Source: Alphaproteobacteria bacterium (lineage in GTDB: Bacteria; Pseudomonadota; Alphaproteobacteria; CACIAM-22H2). From it: a stretch of 64,000 nucleotides of DNA. The notes beneath the pieces are model-generated. The model had not been told where the DNA came from, searched no databases, and saw nothing but the letters and a program-made list of their open reading frames with translations. The stretch spans positions 1 through 64,000 of the forward strand of contig JAEULA010000081.1 in NCBI GenBank assembly GCA_016793165.1, in the 5' to 3' direction. Both the position numbers and the translations under genes were made by a program. Shown here piece after piece: positions 40,076 through 49,297 of this stretch. Within the stretch, counting starts at the first letter, position 1. Each line of letters opens with the position of its first letter.

Positions 40076-40855
40076 ATGGCCTATCGCACCATCCTCCGCA
40101 CCGCCGACGGTCCCGTGACGACGATCACGCTGAACCGGCCGGACAAGCTCAACGCCTTCACCGCCGAGATGCATGCGGAGCTCGCCGACGCGCTCGATGC
40201 CGTCGCCGCCAGCGGGGCGCGGGTGCTGGTGCTGACCGGGGCCGGCCGCGGCTTCTGCGCCGGCCAGGATCTGGGCCAGCGCAGGGACGGCGAAGCGCCC
40301 GATCTCGGCGAGACGCTCGACAGGCTCTACAACCCGCTGATCCGCCGCCTGCGCGCGATGCCGCTGCCGGTCGTCGCCGCCGTGAACGGTGTCGCCGCCG
40401 GCGCGGGCATGAGCCTCGCGCTTGCCGCCGACATCGCCATTGCCGCGCGCTCGGCGAGCTTCATGCAGGCCTTCGCGCGGATCGGGCTCGTGCCCGATTC
40501 CGGATCGACCTGGCTGCTGCCCCGACTCGTCGGCCCGGCCCGCGCGCGCGGCCTCGCGATGCTCGGCGAGCGGATCTCCGCCGAGCAGGCCGCGGATTGG
40601 GGCCTGATCTGGCAGGTCGTCGACGACGACAGGCTGGCGGCCGCGGTGACGGCGCTCGGCACCCGGCTCGCCGCCGCGGCGCCGCTCGCCATCGCGCGCA
40701 TCAAGCGCGCGCTCGACCTGTCCTGGGAGAACACGCTGGACGGGCAGCTCGAGCTCGAGCGCCTCGATCAGAGCGAGCTCGGCCGCAGCGACGACTATCG
40801 CGAAGGCGTCGCGGCCTTCCTCGAAAAGCGGCCGGCGCGGTTCAGCGGCCGCTGA
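40076..40855 (+). CDS. Enoyl-CoA hydratase/isomerase, PaaG-like
   Basis: A 259-residue crotonase-fold enzyme. Family motifs: ITLNRPDKLNAFTAEMH, the oxyanion-hole region VLVLTGAGRGFCAGQDLGQR, GVAAGAGMSLALAADI and the catalytic-region stretch FARIGLVPDSGSTWLLPRLV, which is close to 1,2-epoxyphenylacetyl-CoA isomerase PaaG. No other paa genes are near, so phenylacetate degradation is only a suggestion; a general enoyl-CoA hydratase/isomerase role is safe. Start at 40076 is preferred to 40046 because the fold begins at TILRTADGP. Confidence 0.88.
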   Translation: MAYRTILRTADGPVTTITLNRPDKLNAFTAEMHAELADALDAVAASGARVLVLTGAGRGFCAGQDLGQRRDGEAPDLGETLDRLYNPLIRRLRAMPLPVVAAVNGVAAGAGMSLALAADIAIAARSASFMQAFARIGLVPDSGSTWLLPRLVGPARARGLAMLGERISAEQAADWGLIWQVVDDDRLAAAVTALGTRLAAAAPLAIARIKRALDLSWENTLDGQLELERLDQSELGRSDDYREGVAAFLEKRPARFSGR

Positions 40856-40881
40856 GGCCGCGAGCGGTCGACAGGACCGCG

Positions 40882-41577
40882 TCAGCCGCGCAGCAGCCGC
40901 ACCGCGGCGAACCACGCCACGCTTCGCGAGCGCGTCTCGTCGGAATCGCAGAACACCCCGATCTCCGAGATCGAGACCGGCGTGTCCTGCGGCCAGGCCT
41001 GCGCGACCAGGGCGCGCAGGTCGACCTGCTCGTCGTGCCAGCGGCCGACATTCGCCATGCCGCCGTTGGCGACGTAGTGCGGGAACGTCCCGAGATACTT
41101 CCAGTCGCCGCGCGCGAGCACGCGATTGCCCCAGACGATTTCCATCGCCCGGCGCTCGCCCGCGCCGGTGCGGAATCCCAGGAAGAACCGCGCCGGATGG
41201 TCGTCGCCTTCGCGCGTGCGCTCGTCCGCGCCCGCCTCGATCGGCACCTCGACGAGCCAGCGCCAGGCCAGCAGCGGCCGACGCTCGATCGCGATGTCGA
41301 CCTGGCGCACGAGCATCGAGGCGCTGGCCCGCGTCTCGCAGCGCAACGCGTCGATGCCGTCGCGGCGCGCGAGCGCCATCGTCATCGGCGCGCGGGTCCA
41401 GAACCGGCGATGGACGAAGCCGGGCGGCAGCGGCTGCAACGAGAAGGGCGGCGCGAAATCCATCACCGGCAGCGGCGCTGCGGCCGCGTCGTCGACGAGA
41501 GCCGCCGTATCGGGGCGCGCGCAGGAGGCGACGCAGAGCACCGCGCCGCCCGTCATCGCCTGTCGTCGAGAGATCAT
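40882..41577 (-). CDS. DUF3047-family exported protein
   Basis: A 231-residue protein with an N-terminal export signal (SRRQAMTGGAVLCVASCARP). The twin Arg fits Tat and VASC fits a lipobox, so it may be a Tat-exported lipoprotein. The body follows the DUF3047 pattern: RFFLGFRTGAGERRAMEIVW, NRVLARGDWKYLGTFPHYV, VDLRALVAQAWPQDTPVSIS and IGVFCDSDETRSRSVAWFA. The function of the family is not known to me. It converges on the PaaG-like gene with 26 bases between. Confidence 0.85.
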   Translation of the reverse strand: MISRRQAMTGGAVLCVASCARPDTAALVDDAAAAPLPVMDFAPPFSLQPLPPGFVHRRFWTRAPMTMALARRDGIDALRCETRASASMLVRQVDIAIERRPLLAWRWLVEVPIEAGADERTREGDDHPARFFLGFRTGAGERRAMEIVWGNRVLARGDWKYLGTFPHYVANGGMANVGRWHDEQVDLRALVAQAWPQDTPVSISEIGVFCDSDETRSRSVAWFAAVRLLRG

Positions 41578-41691
41578 CCGCGCCTCCGCTCGAAGGCGCC
41601 AGCTTCGCGGTCCGGCCGCATCGACGCAATCGCGACGACGCGCGCCGGAGTCGCGAACCCGCGCCGGGGGCCGCGGCGCCGACCGGCACCG

Positions 41692-41710
41692 CGGCCCGCG
41701 ACGCGGGCCG
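41692..41710 (-). terminator. Terminator-like hairpin after the orphan gene
   Basis: CGGCCCGC / GCGGGCCG with a three-base GAC loop begins about 18 bases after the stop of the minus-strand gene ending at 41728. No T-run follows. Confidence 0.4.
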
Positions 41711-41727
41711 TCCGTCCCGGGCCTAGG

Positions 41728-42264
41728 TCATGCGACGAGAGAGAGGCGATCCGGCTTGTCGCGCCGTTTCTGTTCTTGGGGCCCGAGCGGATGTCTGTCG
41801 AAGGTCGCCGCGGCCAGCATCCGCGCCAGCTGCGCGAGGCGAAGCGTGGCGGACCCGACCTGGTCGCTGCACAGATGCAGCTCGGCGCTGCGCAGCCGCG
41901 CGCGCCGCGGATCGCAGCGCGCCGATAGAGCGGCCATCGCGAGCGCGCGGACTCGCTCAGCGATGGCCTGGTCAGCCCGCGGGGAGGCGCCTCGCGGGCC
42001 GACGTCCAAGATCACGAAGCGCTGCGGCGCCAGCGGAATCAGGAACCCCGTCGCGCCGCAGGCGGCCAGCGCCGCCTCGCGCGCGACGCGCGCCGGCGTA
42101 TCGGCCAGTTCGATGGCGACGAGGGAGATCCGCACCCGGCTCAGCGCGAGCAACCCCACCATGCGATCGAAGGCCTCGATCGACTCGCCCCGCGCCGGCG
42201 GGTCGCCGGTCGAGATGCTGTCGATGACGGGGCTTTCGCTCGGGATCGCGTCGCTGAGATCCAT
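41728..42264 (-). CDS. Conserved-looking hypothetical protein
   Basis: A 178-residue frame. The ATG at 42264 has AGGTGG five bases before it; a GTG at 42273 is possible. The sequence is mixed hydrophobic/charged with a folded-protein look (SRVRISLVAIELADTPARVA; ATGFLIPLAPQRFVILDVG), followed by an Arg-rich C-terminal half (LSARCDPRRARLRSAELHLC) and a basic end. No signal peptide or known motif. The first part faintly resembles the core strands of GGDEF-type domains but lacks their catalytic loop. It is immediately downstream of, and on the same strand as, the kinase gene (166-base gap). Could also be lineage-specific. Confidence 0.55.
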   Translation of the reverse strand: MDLSDAIPSESPVIDSISTGDPPARGESIEAFDRMVGLLALSRVRISLVAIELADTPARVAREAALAACGATGFLIPLAPQRFVILDVGPRGASPRADQAIAERVRALAMAALSARCDPRRARLRSAELHLCSDQVGSATLRLAQLARMLAAATFDRHPLGPQEQKRRDKPDRLSLVA

Positions 42265-42429
42265 GCTTCCCACCTTGCCGCTCGATCCGCGGCATCGCGG
42301 CGTCGCGATGCCGTTCGTCGATGGAGGCAGGCTAGGGCCGGGTCTGCAATCTCAGGTGCGACAAAGCTGTGATCCGGGGAGGGTCGATTTTGGCTCGAAT
42401 CCCAGGCACTTGGCGCGCCGTCGCGCGCG

Positions 42430-43956
42430 TCATGCGGCCTGGGCGAGGGGCAGCCGCACGGCGACGCGGAGCCCGCGCGGGACCGAGTTCTCGACGCCGA
42501 CGGTGCCGCCCATCACCTCGACGTTGCGCCTGACGATGCTCAGGCCGAGCCCGAAATGCGCCTCCTCGGCGCGCTCGCCGCTCAGCGACCGCGTCGAGTA
42601 GTAGCGCTCGAACACGCGGGCGCGGTCGGCCGGATCGATGCCCGGCCCCTCGTCCGTGATCGTGACCTCGGCATCATCGGCGTGCCGCGAGAGCCGCACC
42701 GCGATCTTCGCGCCGGCGGGCGAGAAGTCGATCGCGTTGTCGATGATGTTCTCGATCGCGGTCTCGAAGAGCTCGGCGCTCGCGTGCGCGACGAGCCCGC
42801 GCTCCAGCCGCGTCTCGAGCACGAGCCCGCGCTGGCGAATCACCTCGTGGTAGCCGGAGAGCAGGCGGTCGAGCGTGGCCGACACGTCGAGGTCGCCGAG
42901 CGGCGCGTCGATCAGATCCGCCGTCGCCTCGTCCAGCCGCTTCGATTGCACCACGAGCGCGTCGAGCCGGTCGAGCGACTGCTCGATCAGCTGGAACGCC
43001 TTGCGGCCGCGCTCGTTGTCGGGCGTGACGAGGCGGCCGAGGTGATCGACCGACTGCCGGATCACCGCAATCGGGGTCTTGAAGGCATGAAGGTTGTCCT
43101 CGGCGGCGCGCCGGATCGCCGCGGCCGACGCGCGCAGGCGGTCGACCATGCGGTCGAATTCGCGCGCGATGCCGGAGAGCTCCGGCACGAGGTTGTAGTC
43201 GCGGAACGAGACCGCCGTCGGCCCGTGCTCGGCGATCTCGCGCGCCTGCTTGGCGAAGCGCACGAGCGTGACCCAGAGCGAAAGGAAGATGATGAGAATG
43301 ATGAGCGCCATCAGCGCATAGGTCAGCGCGGCGAAGCGGATCTCGCGGGTCTCCCAGAACGGCCGACCGAGGATCGCGCCCGTGGAGCCCGCATAGTCGT
43401 GGGTGACGACAACGGCCCAGCATCCGGCGCCGCCGAGGATGGGCGTCACCGAGGTCACGACATCCTCGCGGCCGTCGGGCGCCCGGAACCGCAGCGCGGA
43501 CGGCAGCCCGCCGCTGCACGCCTCGCCGAGGCGGTCGAGCACGCCGACGCGCTTGAGCTGCTCGCGTTCGGCATCGAGCGCCCCCGGCGACGGCTCCGGC
43601 GCGGCGGCGACATAGTAGAAGGAACCCGCCGCCGCGCCACCGGTCGGGGCGAGCAGGATGCGCACCTGCGCGTCGTTGCTGGCGAAGCGCTGCACCTCGC
43701 GGCTGAGGACCGGCAGCGACGACGGGCCCGCCTGAGCCAGCAGCGGCTGCAGCGCCTGCGCGACGAGCGTGCCCTGGCGTTGGACGCTGGCGAGCACGAG
43801 GGCGCGCTTCTGGTCGTCGGCCGAACGCAGCTCGTTGTAGACGACGAGCGGCACGACGATGAACACGGCGACCAGCAACAGCAGCTGGAACGCCAGCGAC
43901 AACCGCAGGGGGCGACGCGGTGATGGCGCGCTGTCTTTGCTCTCCGTCTCGCTCAT
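42430..43956 (-). CDS. Sensor histidine kinase, ChvG-like
   Basis: A 508-residue membrane kinase. Two transmembrane spans flank a periplasmic domain: LSLAFQLLLLVAVFIVVPLV near residue 25 and AALTYALMALIILIIFLSLW near 230. A HAMP-like region follows, then the dimerisation helix whose phosphorylated His is in NLHAFKTPIAVIRQ (atypical of the usual HELRTP). The ATPase has ENIIDNAIDFSP (N-box), ITDEGPGIDPA (G1) and FGLGLSIVRRNVEVMGG. The start at 43956 begins 10 bases after the regulator stop. It follows the regulator in the operon, so the pair should work together in envelope or acid-stress sensing (inference from ChvG/I). Confidence 0.88.
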   Translation of the reverse strand: MSETESKDSAPSPRRPLRLSLAFQLLLLVAVFIVVPLVVYNELRSADDQKRALVLASVQRQGTLVAQALQPLLAQAGPSSLPVLSREVQRFASNDAQVRILLAPTGGAAAGSFYYVAAAPEPSPGALDAEREQLKRVGVLDRLGEACSGGLPSALRFRAPDGREDVVTSVTPILGGAGCWAVVVTHDYAGSTGAILGRPFWETREIRFAALTYALMALIILIIFLSLWVTLVRFAKQAREIAEHGPTAVSFRDYNLVPELSGIAREFDRMVDRLRASAAAIRRAAEDNLHAFKTPIAVIRQSVDHLGRLVTPDNERGRKAFQLIEQSLDRLDALVVQSKRLDEATADLIDAPLGDLDVSATLDRLLSGYHEVIRQRGLVLETRLERGLVAHASAELFETAIENIIDNAIDFSPAGAKIAVRLSRHADDAEVTITDEGPGIDPADRARVFERYYSTRSLSGERAEEAHFGLGLSIVRRNVEVMGGTVGVENSVPRGLRVAVRLPLAQAA

Positions 43957-43966
43957 CGCTGGGGCA

Positions 43967-44749
43967 TCAGGCGTCCTCGATGACCCACCGATAGCCGTAG
44001 CCGGGGTAGTTCTCGATCGGATCGGCGCCGTCGTCGACCACGCGGAACTTCTTGCGCACGCGCTTGATGAGCGCACGGACGTTGCCGCGATACCCGTTGG
44101 GCCCCTGCCCCGCCACGAAGTCCTTGCCGCGGACCGCGTCGTAGATCTCGCGATAGGAGACGTCGGCGCCGCGACGCGTCGCGATCAGCTGCACGACGTA
44201 GAACTCCGACAGCGTCAGGTCGAGCCGCTGCCCGTTCCATGCCGCGCGGCAGGTCTCGGAGAACAGCTCGAGCGGCCCGATCGTCGTGACGCCCTTCTCG
44301 TCCGGCTCGGCGACCGTGATCGCGGACTTCGCCGCCGGGTCGAGCGCCAGCTGGAGGCGGCGGATCAGGATCGAGGGTTTGCGCGACTTGTCGACGAAGT
44401 CGACGGCGCCGCCCTCGAGCGCCCGCTCCTCGGTGACGTCGTCGCCCAGCGCGGTGAGGAAGACGACCGGCGATCCGATGCCCCGCGCGCGCAGGCGATC
44501 GAGAACCTGGAACCCGTCCATGCCCGGCATGCGCATGTCGAGCACGATCAGGTCGGCCGATTCGCCGCGCCCGAACCAGGCGAGGGCCGACGGCCCGCCG
44601 TCGAACTTCACGACGTCGAAGCCGCCGTCCTCGAGATTCATCGCGACGGAGTCGCGAACGCCCGCATCGTCGTCAATCAACGCGACGCGCGGCCGTGCGG
44701 GAGGGATCTCCGCGTCCTGCGAAGACCGGGGAGAGGCATCGCTGATCAT
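43967..44749 (-). CDS. OmpR-family response regulator, ChvI-like
   Basis: A 260-residue two-domain regulator. The receiver (about 20-135) carries ALIDDDAGVRDS, phospho-acceptor Asp in LIVLDMRMPGMDGF and Lys in VDKSRKPSIL, although the usual alpha-5 T/S region is VVFLTALGDD. The C-terminal winged helix (about 155-258) has LTLSEFYVVQLIATRRGADV, YREIYDAVRGKDF and IENYPGYGYRWVI. Its start region overlaps the end of the upstream lipoprotein gene by 77 bases. Likely phosphorylated by the kinase that follows. Confidence 0.9.
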   Translation of the reverse strand: MISDASPRSSQDAEIPPARPRVALIDDDAGVRDSVAMNLEDGGFDVVKFDGGPSALAWFGRGESADLIVLDMRMPGMDGFQVLDRLRARGIGSPVVFLTALGDDVTEERALEGGAVDFVDKSRKPSILIRRLQLALDPAAKSAITVAEPDEKGVTTIGPLELFSETCRAAWNGQRLDLTLSEFYVVQLIATRRGADVSYREIYDAVRGKDFVAGQGPNGYRGNVRALIKRVRKKFRVVDDGADPIENYPGYGYRWVIEDA

Positions 44750-45287
44750 CACTGGTCGAGTTCCTTATCTCGTAACTCAGGGCCCGGAACTGGCGGCTGA
44801 CCAGGTCCAGGTAGAAGAAGACGTCGAGCGCGCACCCCGCCCCCTCGTAGCGCCAGACGCGTGCCGGCGACTCCTCGCGGCGGTGTGCCGGGTCGCCGAG
44901 CCACGCGGCAAGCGCATTCTCGGTGAGACCGACGACGCGCTCGGGCGCCACGGCGTCCGCAGGCGGCGGCTCGACCGGCACCTCGCGCTCGACGGCGCGC
45001 GCCGGCGCCGCCGCCACGATCGGCTCGCCCGTGATCGCATCGCCGGGCGCGGAGGCGTCCGCAGCGCCGCCGCGATCCACGGCGGGACGGCGCGAGGCGA
45101 GCCGGCTCAACCGCGGGGCCGGCGGCGGGGGGAGCGGCGCCTTGGCCAGCGCATCGACACCCGAGTTCGCCGATGCCGAAGCATCGTCGTCGAAGACGGA
45201 CAGCAACTCGCAGCCGCCAAGCCCCAACGCCGCGGCAACCGCGACGACGCGCAGCGATCCCATCAGGTATCGATTCGAGAACCGCAT
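44673..45287 (-). CDS. Lipoprotein overlapping the response regulator gene
   Basis: A 204-residue protein. Residues 1-28 give a lipoprotein signal (SLRVVAVAAALGLGGCELLS, lipidated Cys near 24). A Pro/Ala-rich linker (LPPPPAPRLSRLASRRPAVD) leads to a C-terminal domain GLTENALAAWLGDPAHRREE, ARVWRYEGAGCALDVFFYLD, then FRALSYEIRNS and a Cys pair. The end reads through the start of the regulator in another frame for 77 bases, and the conserved-looking C-terminal part lies upstream of and into that overlap, so the overlap seems real. Possible envelope sensor partner of the kinase pair. Confidence 0.75.
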   Translation of the reverse strand: MRFSNRYLMGSLRVVAVAAALGLGGCELLSVFDDDASASANSGVDALAKAPLPPPPAPRLSRLASRRPAVDRGGAADASAPGDAITGEPIVAAAPARAVEREVPVEPPPADAVAPERVVGLTENALAAWLGDPAHRREESPARVWRYEGAGCALDVFFYLDLVSRQFRALSYEIRNSTSDDQRCLSPVFAGRGDPSRTAARRVD

Positions 45288-45599
45288 GGACCGCACAACG
45301 TTACGTGGAAGCCTGGGAATGATTTTGACGCCGAAGCGAGACCGGAAGCAACGCGGTTGACCCCTCGTTAACCATTCCACCTCAAGTCCCTAGAGACCAT
45401 CGTGGGAGTGGAGTCTTCGATCCGGCCACAGCCGCCAAGCCACGCTTTCATTCCAAACGCGCGACCGCAACTGATGTCGCCCCCGGCCCCAAAAAAGTCA
45501 CGTCGCCCGCGCCCCTCAAGACCCGGCGATCCGCGTTGGCGATCAACCGCTTGAGCGCCGACGCCGGGCGCGGTGAGCGGCGACGGCGCGCCGATCCTA
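45288..45599. other. Intergenic region between the lipoprotein operon and queF
   Basis: 312 bases, locally AT-richer at 45300-45480. Both flanking genes are on the minus strand, so it holds the promoter of the lipoprotein-regulator-kinase operon and the 3' end of queF. A run of six A at 45491-45496 reads as six T on the minus strand, but I see no strong stem before it. No gene or RNA recognised. Confidence 0.5.
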
Positions 45600-46070
45600 C
45601 TAGCCGCGGCCGCGGTAACTCGGCACGCCCTGGTCGGGGATCCAGAGGCCACGCGGCGGCGCCCCGGTCTGGAAGAACACGTCGATCGGCATGCCGCCGC
45701 GCGGATACCAGTAGCCGCCGATCCGCAGCCAGACCGGCTCGAGCAGGCCGACGAGCCGCTCGGCGATCGTCACCGTGCAGGCCTCGTGGAAGGCGCCGTG
45801 GTTGCGGAAGCTCGAAAGGAAGAGCTTCAGCGACTTGGACTCCACCAGCCATCGCCGCGGCACGTAGTCGATCACGAGATGCGCGAAGTCGGGCTGGCCG
45901 GTGATCGGGCAGAGCGAGGTGAACTCCGGGGCGACGAAGCGCACGAGGTAGCGCCGGCGCGGATGCGGGTTGGGAACGCGCTCCAGCGTCGCCGCCTCGG
46001 GCGTCTCGGGTTGCCGGCTCGGCCGACCGAGCTGCCTGAGGCCGGCGTAGATCGAACCCGACTTAGCCAT
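45600..46070 (-). CDS. queF: NADPH-dependent 7-cyano-7-deazaguanine reductase
   Basis: Reduces preQ0 to preQ1 in queuosine synthesis. 156 residues, the single-domain (YkvM-like) form with a tunnel fold. The catalytic Cys is in [14 protein letters not shown] with the conserved Asp nearby, and the substrate-binding stretch [21 protein letters not shown] is clear. Its start overlaps the end of tgt by eight bases, so it is the last gene of the queA-tgt-queF operon. Confidence 0.96.
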   Translation of the reverse strand: MAKSGSIYAGLRQLGRPSRQPETPEAATLERVPNPHPRRRYLVRFVAPEFTSLCPITGQPDFAHLVIDYVPRRWLVESKSLKLFLSSFRNHGAFHEACTVTIAERLVGLLEPVWLRIGGYWYPRGGMPIDVFFQTGAPPRGLWIPDQGVPSYRGRG

Positions 46071-47208
46071 CGCTGCCCTCCTGGGATGCGGCTCCGGTGC
46101 GCGCGGCCGGGCTCGCCATGAACGCGTCGTGGAAGGCGGCGAAGCGCCCCTCGACGATGGCCGCGCGGAGCCCCGCCATGACGTCCTGGTAGTAGTGGAG
46201 ATTGTGCTGCGTGAGCAGCATGGGCCCGAGCATCTCCTCGGCCCGGATCAGGTGGTGCAGATAGGCCCGGCTGAACCCGCGGCAGGTCGGGCATGCGCAG
46301 GCCGGATCGAGCGGCGTGTCGTCCTCGGCGAAGCGCGCATTGCGGAGGTTGAGCGGTCCTTCGCGCGTCCAGGCCTGGGCGGTGCGCCCGGAGCGCGTCG
46401 GCAGCACGCAGTCGAACATGTCGATGCCGCGCGCCACCGCGGCGACGATGTCCGCGGGCTTGCCCACGCCCATGAGGTAGCGCGGACGGTCGGCCGGCAG
46501 CGCCGGCGTCGTCGCCTCGAGCGTCGCGTTGCGCTCGTGCGCCGGCTCGCCCACGGCGAGGCCACCCACCGCGTAGCCGTGGAAGCCGATGCCGGCGAGC
46601 ACCGCGACCGACTCGGCGCGCAGATCCGGATACACGCCGCCCTGCACGATGCCGAAGATCGCGTAGCCCGGGCGCTCGACGAAGGCGTCGCGCGAGCGCC
46701 GCGCCCAGCGCATCGACAGCCGCATCGATGTCGCGGCCTGGTCGCGCGTCGCGGGATAGGGCGTGCATTCGTCGAACGCCATGGTGATCGTCGCGTCGAG
46801 ACGATGCTGGATCTCGATCGAGCGCTCCGGCGACAGCAGGTGCCGGCTGCCGTCGAGATGCGACTGGAACTCGACCCCCGCCTCGCTGAGCTTGCGCAGC
46901 GAGGCCAGCGACATGACCTGGTAGCCGCCGGAATCGGTGAGGATCGGCGCCGGCCAGTTCATGAAGCGGTGGAGCCCGCCCAGCCGCGCGACGCGCTCCG
47001 CACCGGGCCGCAGCATCAGGTGATAGGTGTTGCACAGCAGGATCTCGGCACCGGTCGCGCGCACGCCCTCGGGCGTCATCGCCTTGACCGTGGCAGCGGT
47101 GCCGACCGGCATGAAGGCCGGCGTCTCGATCGTGCCGTGCGCCGTTTCGATGCGGCCGCGACGCGCCATCCCGTCCGTCGCCAGGAGCTGGAATCCGAAC
47201 GCGCTCAT
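46063..47208 (-). CDS. tgt: tRNA-guanine transglycosylase
   Basis: Exchanges guanine 34 in the anticodon of GUN tRNAs for preQ1. 381 residues. [12 protein letters not shown] holds the active-site Asp, [12 protein letters not shown] the nucleophile Asp, and the zinc site is [20 protein letters not shown] with three Cys and a His. Further family segments: [20 protein letters not shown] and [15 protein letters not shown] at 47208 overlaps the queA stop as ATGA and its own end overlaps queF, so the three are translationally coupled. Confidence 0.97.
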   Translation of the reverse strand: MSAFGFQLLATDGMARRGRIETAHGTIETPAFMPVGTAATVKAMTPEGVRATGAEILLCNTYHLMLRPGAERVARLGGLHRFMNWPAPILTDSGGYQVMSLASLRKLSEAGVEFQSHLDGSRHLLSPERSIEIQHRLDATITMAFDECTPYPATRDQAATSMRLSMRWARRSRDAFVERPGYAIFGIVQGGVYPDLRAESVAVLAGIGFHGYAVGGLAVGEPAHERNATLEATTPALPADRPRYLMGVGKPADIVAAVARGIDMFDCVLPTRSGRTAQAWTREGPLNLRNARFAEDDTPLDPACACPTCRGFSRAYLHHLIRAEEMLGPMLLTQHNLHYYQDVMAGLRAAIVEGRFAAFHDAFMASPAARTGAASQEGSDG

Positions 47209-48242
47209 GCCGCCTCCGCGCGATGGATCAGGCAGGCGTCGCCGTAGGAGAAGAACCGATAGCCGGCCGCGATCGCGTGCGCATAGGCGCGGCGCATGCG
47301 CTCGAGGCCGGCGAAGGCGGCGACGAGGATGAACAGAGTCGACCTCGGCAGGTGGAAATTGGTCAGCAGCACGTCGACGACGCGGAAGCGGAAGCCCGGC
47401 CGGATGAAGAGGTCGAGCTCGCCCGCCCAGGGCGCGAGCGCGCCCTGCCCCGCGGCCACGCCTTCGAGCGTGCGCAGGCTCGTCGTGCCGACCGCGACGA
47501 CGCGCCCGCCGCGCGCGCGCGTCTCGGCGATCGCGGCCACGGTGGCCGCGGGCAGCTCGGCCCATTCGGCATGCATGCGGTGGTCCGCGAGATTCTCGGT
47601 CTTCACCGGCAGGAACGTCCCCGCCCCGACATGCAGCGTCACCTGGGCGCGGCACACCCCGGCGGCATCGAGCGCGGCGAGCAGCGCCGGCGTGAAGTGC
47701 AGGCCGGCGGTGGGCGCCGCGACCGCGCCCTCGCGCGCGGCGAAGATCGTCTGGTAGTCGCGCTCGTCCGCCGCCTCCGCGGCGGGCCGCTTGATATAGG
47801 GCGGCAGCGGCATGCGCCCGTGCGCGGCCAGCGCCGCCATCAGCGCCTCGCCGGCGCGATCGAATCGCAGCGTCACCTCGCCGCCGTCGTGCTTGGCGCT
47901 CACGCGTGCGGCGAAGCCCGGGCCGAAGGCGACCTCGTCGCCGACCGCGAGCTTCTTCGCCGGCCGCGCGAAGCCGTCCCAGAGATCGGGGCCGCGCTGC
48001 TTGTGCAACGTGACGTCGACCCGCGCCGCGCCGCGCCGCCCGGCCAGCTGCGCCTTGATCACCCGCGTGTCGTTGCTGACAAGCAGGTCGCCGGGCCGCA
48101 GGCAGCCCGGCAGCTCGCGGACCAGGCGGTCGGCCAGACGGTCGCCGTCGATCTCGAGCAGGCGCGCGGCGTCGCGCGGGATCGCCGGATGCTGGGCGAT
48201 CCGCTCGGGCGGCAGGGCGAAGTCGAAGTCGGACAGCGTCAT
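47205..48242 (-). CDS. queA: S-adenosylmethionine:tRNA ribosyltransferase-isomerase
   Basis: Adds the cyclopentene precursor (epoxyqueuosine step) to preQ1-tRNA using the ribosyl part of SAM. 345 residues. Family segments: [69 protein letters not shown] and [20 protein letters not shown]. Start ATG at 48242; its stop overlaps tgt. The gap to the ABC-transporter permease upstream is 34 bases, so transcription from the ABC operon may continue into queA-tgt-queF. Confidence 0.97.
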   Translation of the reverse strand: MTLSDFDFALPPERIAQHPAIPRDAARLLEIDGDRLADRLVRELPGCLRPGDLLVSNDTRVIKAQLAGRRGAARVDVTLHKQRGPDLWDGFARPAKKLAVGDEVAFGPGFAARVSAKHDGGEVTLRFDRAGEALMAALAAHGRMPLPPYIKRPAAEAADERDYQTIFAAREGAVAAPTAGLHFTPALLAALDAAGVCRAQVTLHVGAGTFLPVKTENLADHRMHAEWAELPAATVAAIAETRARGGRVVAVGTTSLRTLEGVAAGQGALAPWAGELDLFIRPGFRFRVVDVLLTNFHLPRSTLFILVAAFAGLERMRRAYAHAIAAGYRFFSYGDACLIHRAEAA

Positions 48243-48276
48243 GGCGCGGGGTTCTAGCGGAACCGCGCGGCGGTTT

Positions 48277-49164
48277 CTATCGACGGTAGCGACGCTGGAC
48301 GAGGATGTTGGCGGTCGCAGTCAGGACGATCGTCGCCGTCATGAGCACGAAGGAGATCGCGGCGCCGAAGGGCCAGTTGTTCTGCTGGACGAACTGGTTG
48401 TAGACGAGCGGGCCCATCATCACGAAGCGCGGGCCGCCGAGCAGCACGGGCGTCGCATAGGCGTTCATGGCCAGGATGAACGTCAGGATGGTGCCGGCGA
48501 GCGTGCCCGGCAGGGCGAGCGGCCACAGCACGCGGCGGAACATCGCGGCCGGATTGGCGCCGAGGCTGAAGGCCGCCTCCTCGACCGCGCGATCGATGCC
48601 CTCGATCACGCTCTGCAGCGTCAGGACCATGAACGGAAGGTTCACCGCGATGATGCCGATGATCACCGCACCCTCCGTGTACATGATCTCGATCGGGGTC
48701 GAGATGACGCCGAACCCGAGCAGCGTCGCGTTCACCACGCCCTTGCTGCCGAACAGAGCCATCCATCCGGCCGCGCGCACCGCGTTGCCGACGAAGAGCG
48801 GTAGCACGACGAGCATGATCAGCCAGTTCTTCCACGTCGACTGCAGGCGGGCGAGCACGTAGGCGAGCGGGAAGCCGAGCAGCAGGCAGACGACCGTGCA
48901 GACCACCGCGACGCGGAACGTCCGCACCAGCACGCTCGTGTAGTACTCGTCGGCGAAGAAGCGCAGGTAGCTCTTGATCGTGACCGCATCGACCATCTGC
49001 TTGTACGGGCCGATGTCGTTGAGGCTGTAGCGGAACAGGATCGCGATCGGGATCAGCAGCCCGAGCGCCACGACGAGCGTCGCCGGCGTCACCAGCGACG
49101 CCGCCGTGATCCGTTGCGCGCGCGCCTCGCGGCGCTCGAGCGTGGAAATGGCCGCGGTCACCAC
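48277..49164 (-). CDS. ABC transporter permease (PotB-like, polyamine/opine type)
   Basis: A 295-residue inner-membrane permease with about six spans and the BPD_transp_1 EAA loop ([20 protein letters not shown]). The GTG start at 49164 or 49161 follows [28 protein letters not shown] is the first span. It is the last gene of a five-gene unit (amidohydrolase, permease, ATPase, binding protein, this permease) and is separated from the binding-protein gene by a large inverted repeat. Expected partner: the second permease at 51471-52292. Confidence 0.9.
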   Translation of the reverse strand: MVTAAISTLERREARAQRITAASLVTPATLVVALGLLIPIAILFRYSLNDIGPYKQMVDAVTIKSYLRFFADEYYTSVLVRTFRVAVVCTVVCLLLGFPLAYVLARLQSTWKNWLIMLVVLPLFVGNAVRAAGWMALFGSKGVVNATLLGFGVISTPIEIMYTEGAVIIGIIAVNLPFMVLTLQSVIEGIDRAVEEAAFSLGANPAAMFRRVLWPLALPGTLAGTILTFILAMNAYATPVLLGGPRFVMMGPLVYNQFVQQNNWPFGAAISFVLMTATIVLTATANILVQRRYRR

Positions 49165-49287
49165 TCTCCCCCTGGCTCGCGCTCACGCGCGAGCCTGTCC
49201 CCCTCATTCGACGGGAACGGGCATACCGCCCACCGTCCCCCTCCGATGAGGGGGACGGTTCGCGCGCAGCGCGAGCAGGGGGAGAGT
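49163..49287. repeat. Large imperfect inverted repeat with a nested hairpin
   Basis: The arms 49163-49208 and 49245-49287 are near-perfect inverted copies of about 43 bases (each with ACTCTCCCCCTG, a GCTCGCGCT core and GTCCCCCTCAT), about 36 bases apart. The right arm also closes a perfect 12-base hairpin (ACCGTCCCCCTC / GAGGGGGACGGT, loop CGAT, 49232-49259). It lies between the binding-protein and permease genes of one operon, and its left arm overlaps the permease start. It looks like a REP/MITE-type intergenic element. Confidence 0.8.
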
Positions 49288-49297
49288 CGTCGCAGGG

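Noticed and set aside
49232-49259. Perfect hairpin as an intrinsic terminator
   Set aside because: There is no T-run on either strand and it sits within an operon; read as part of a repeat element.
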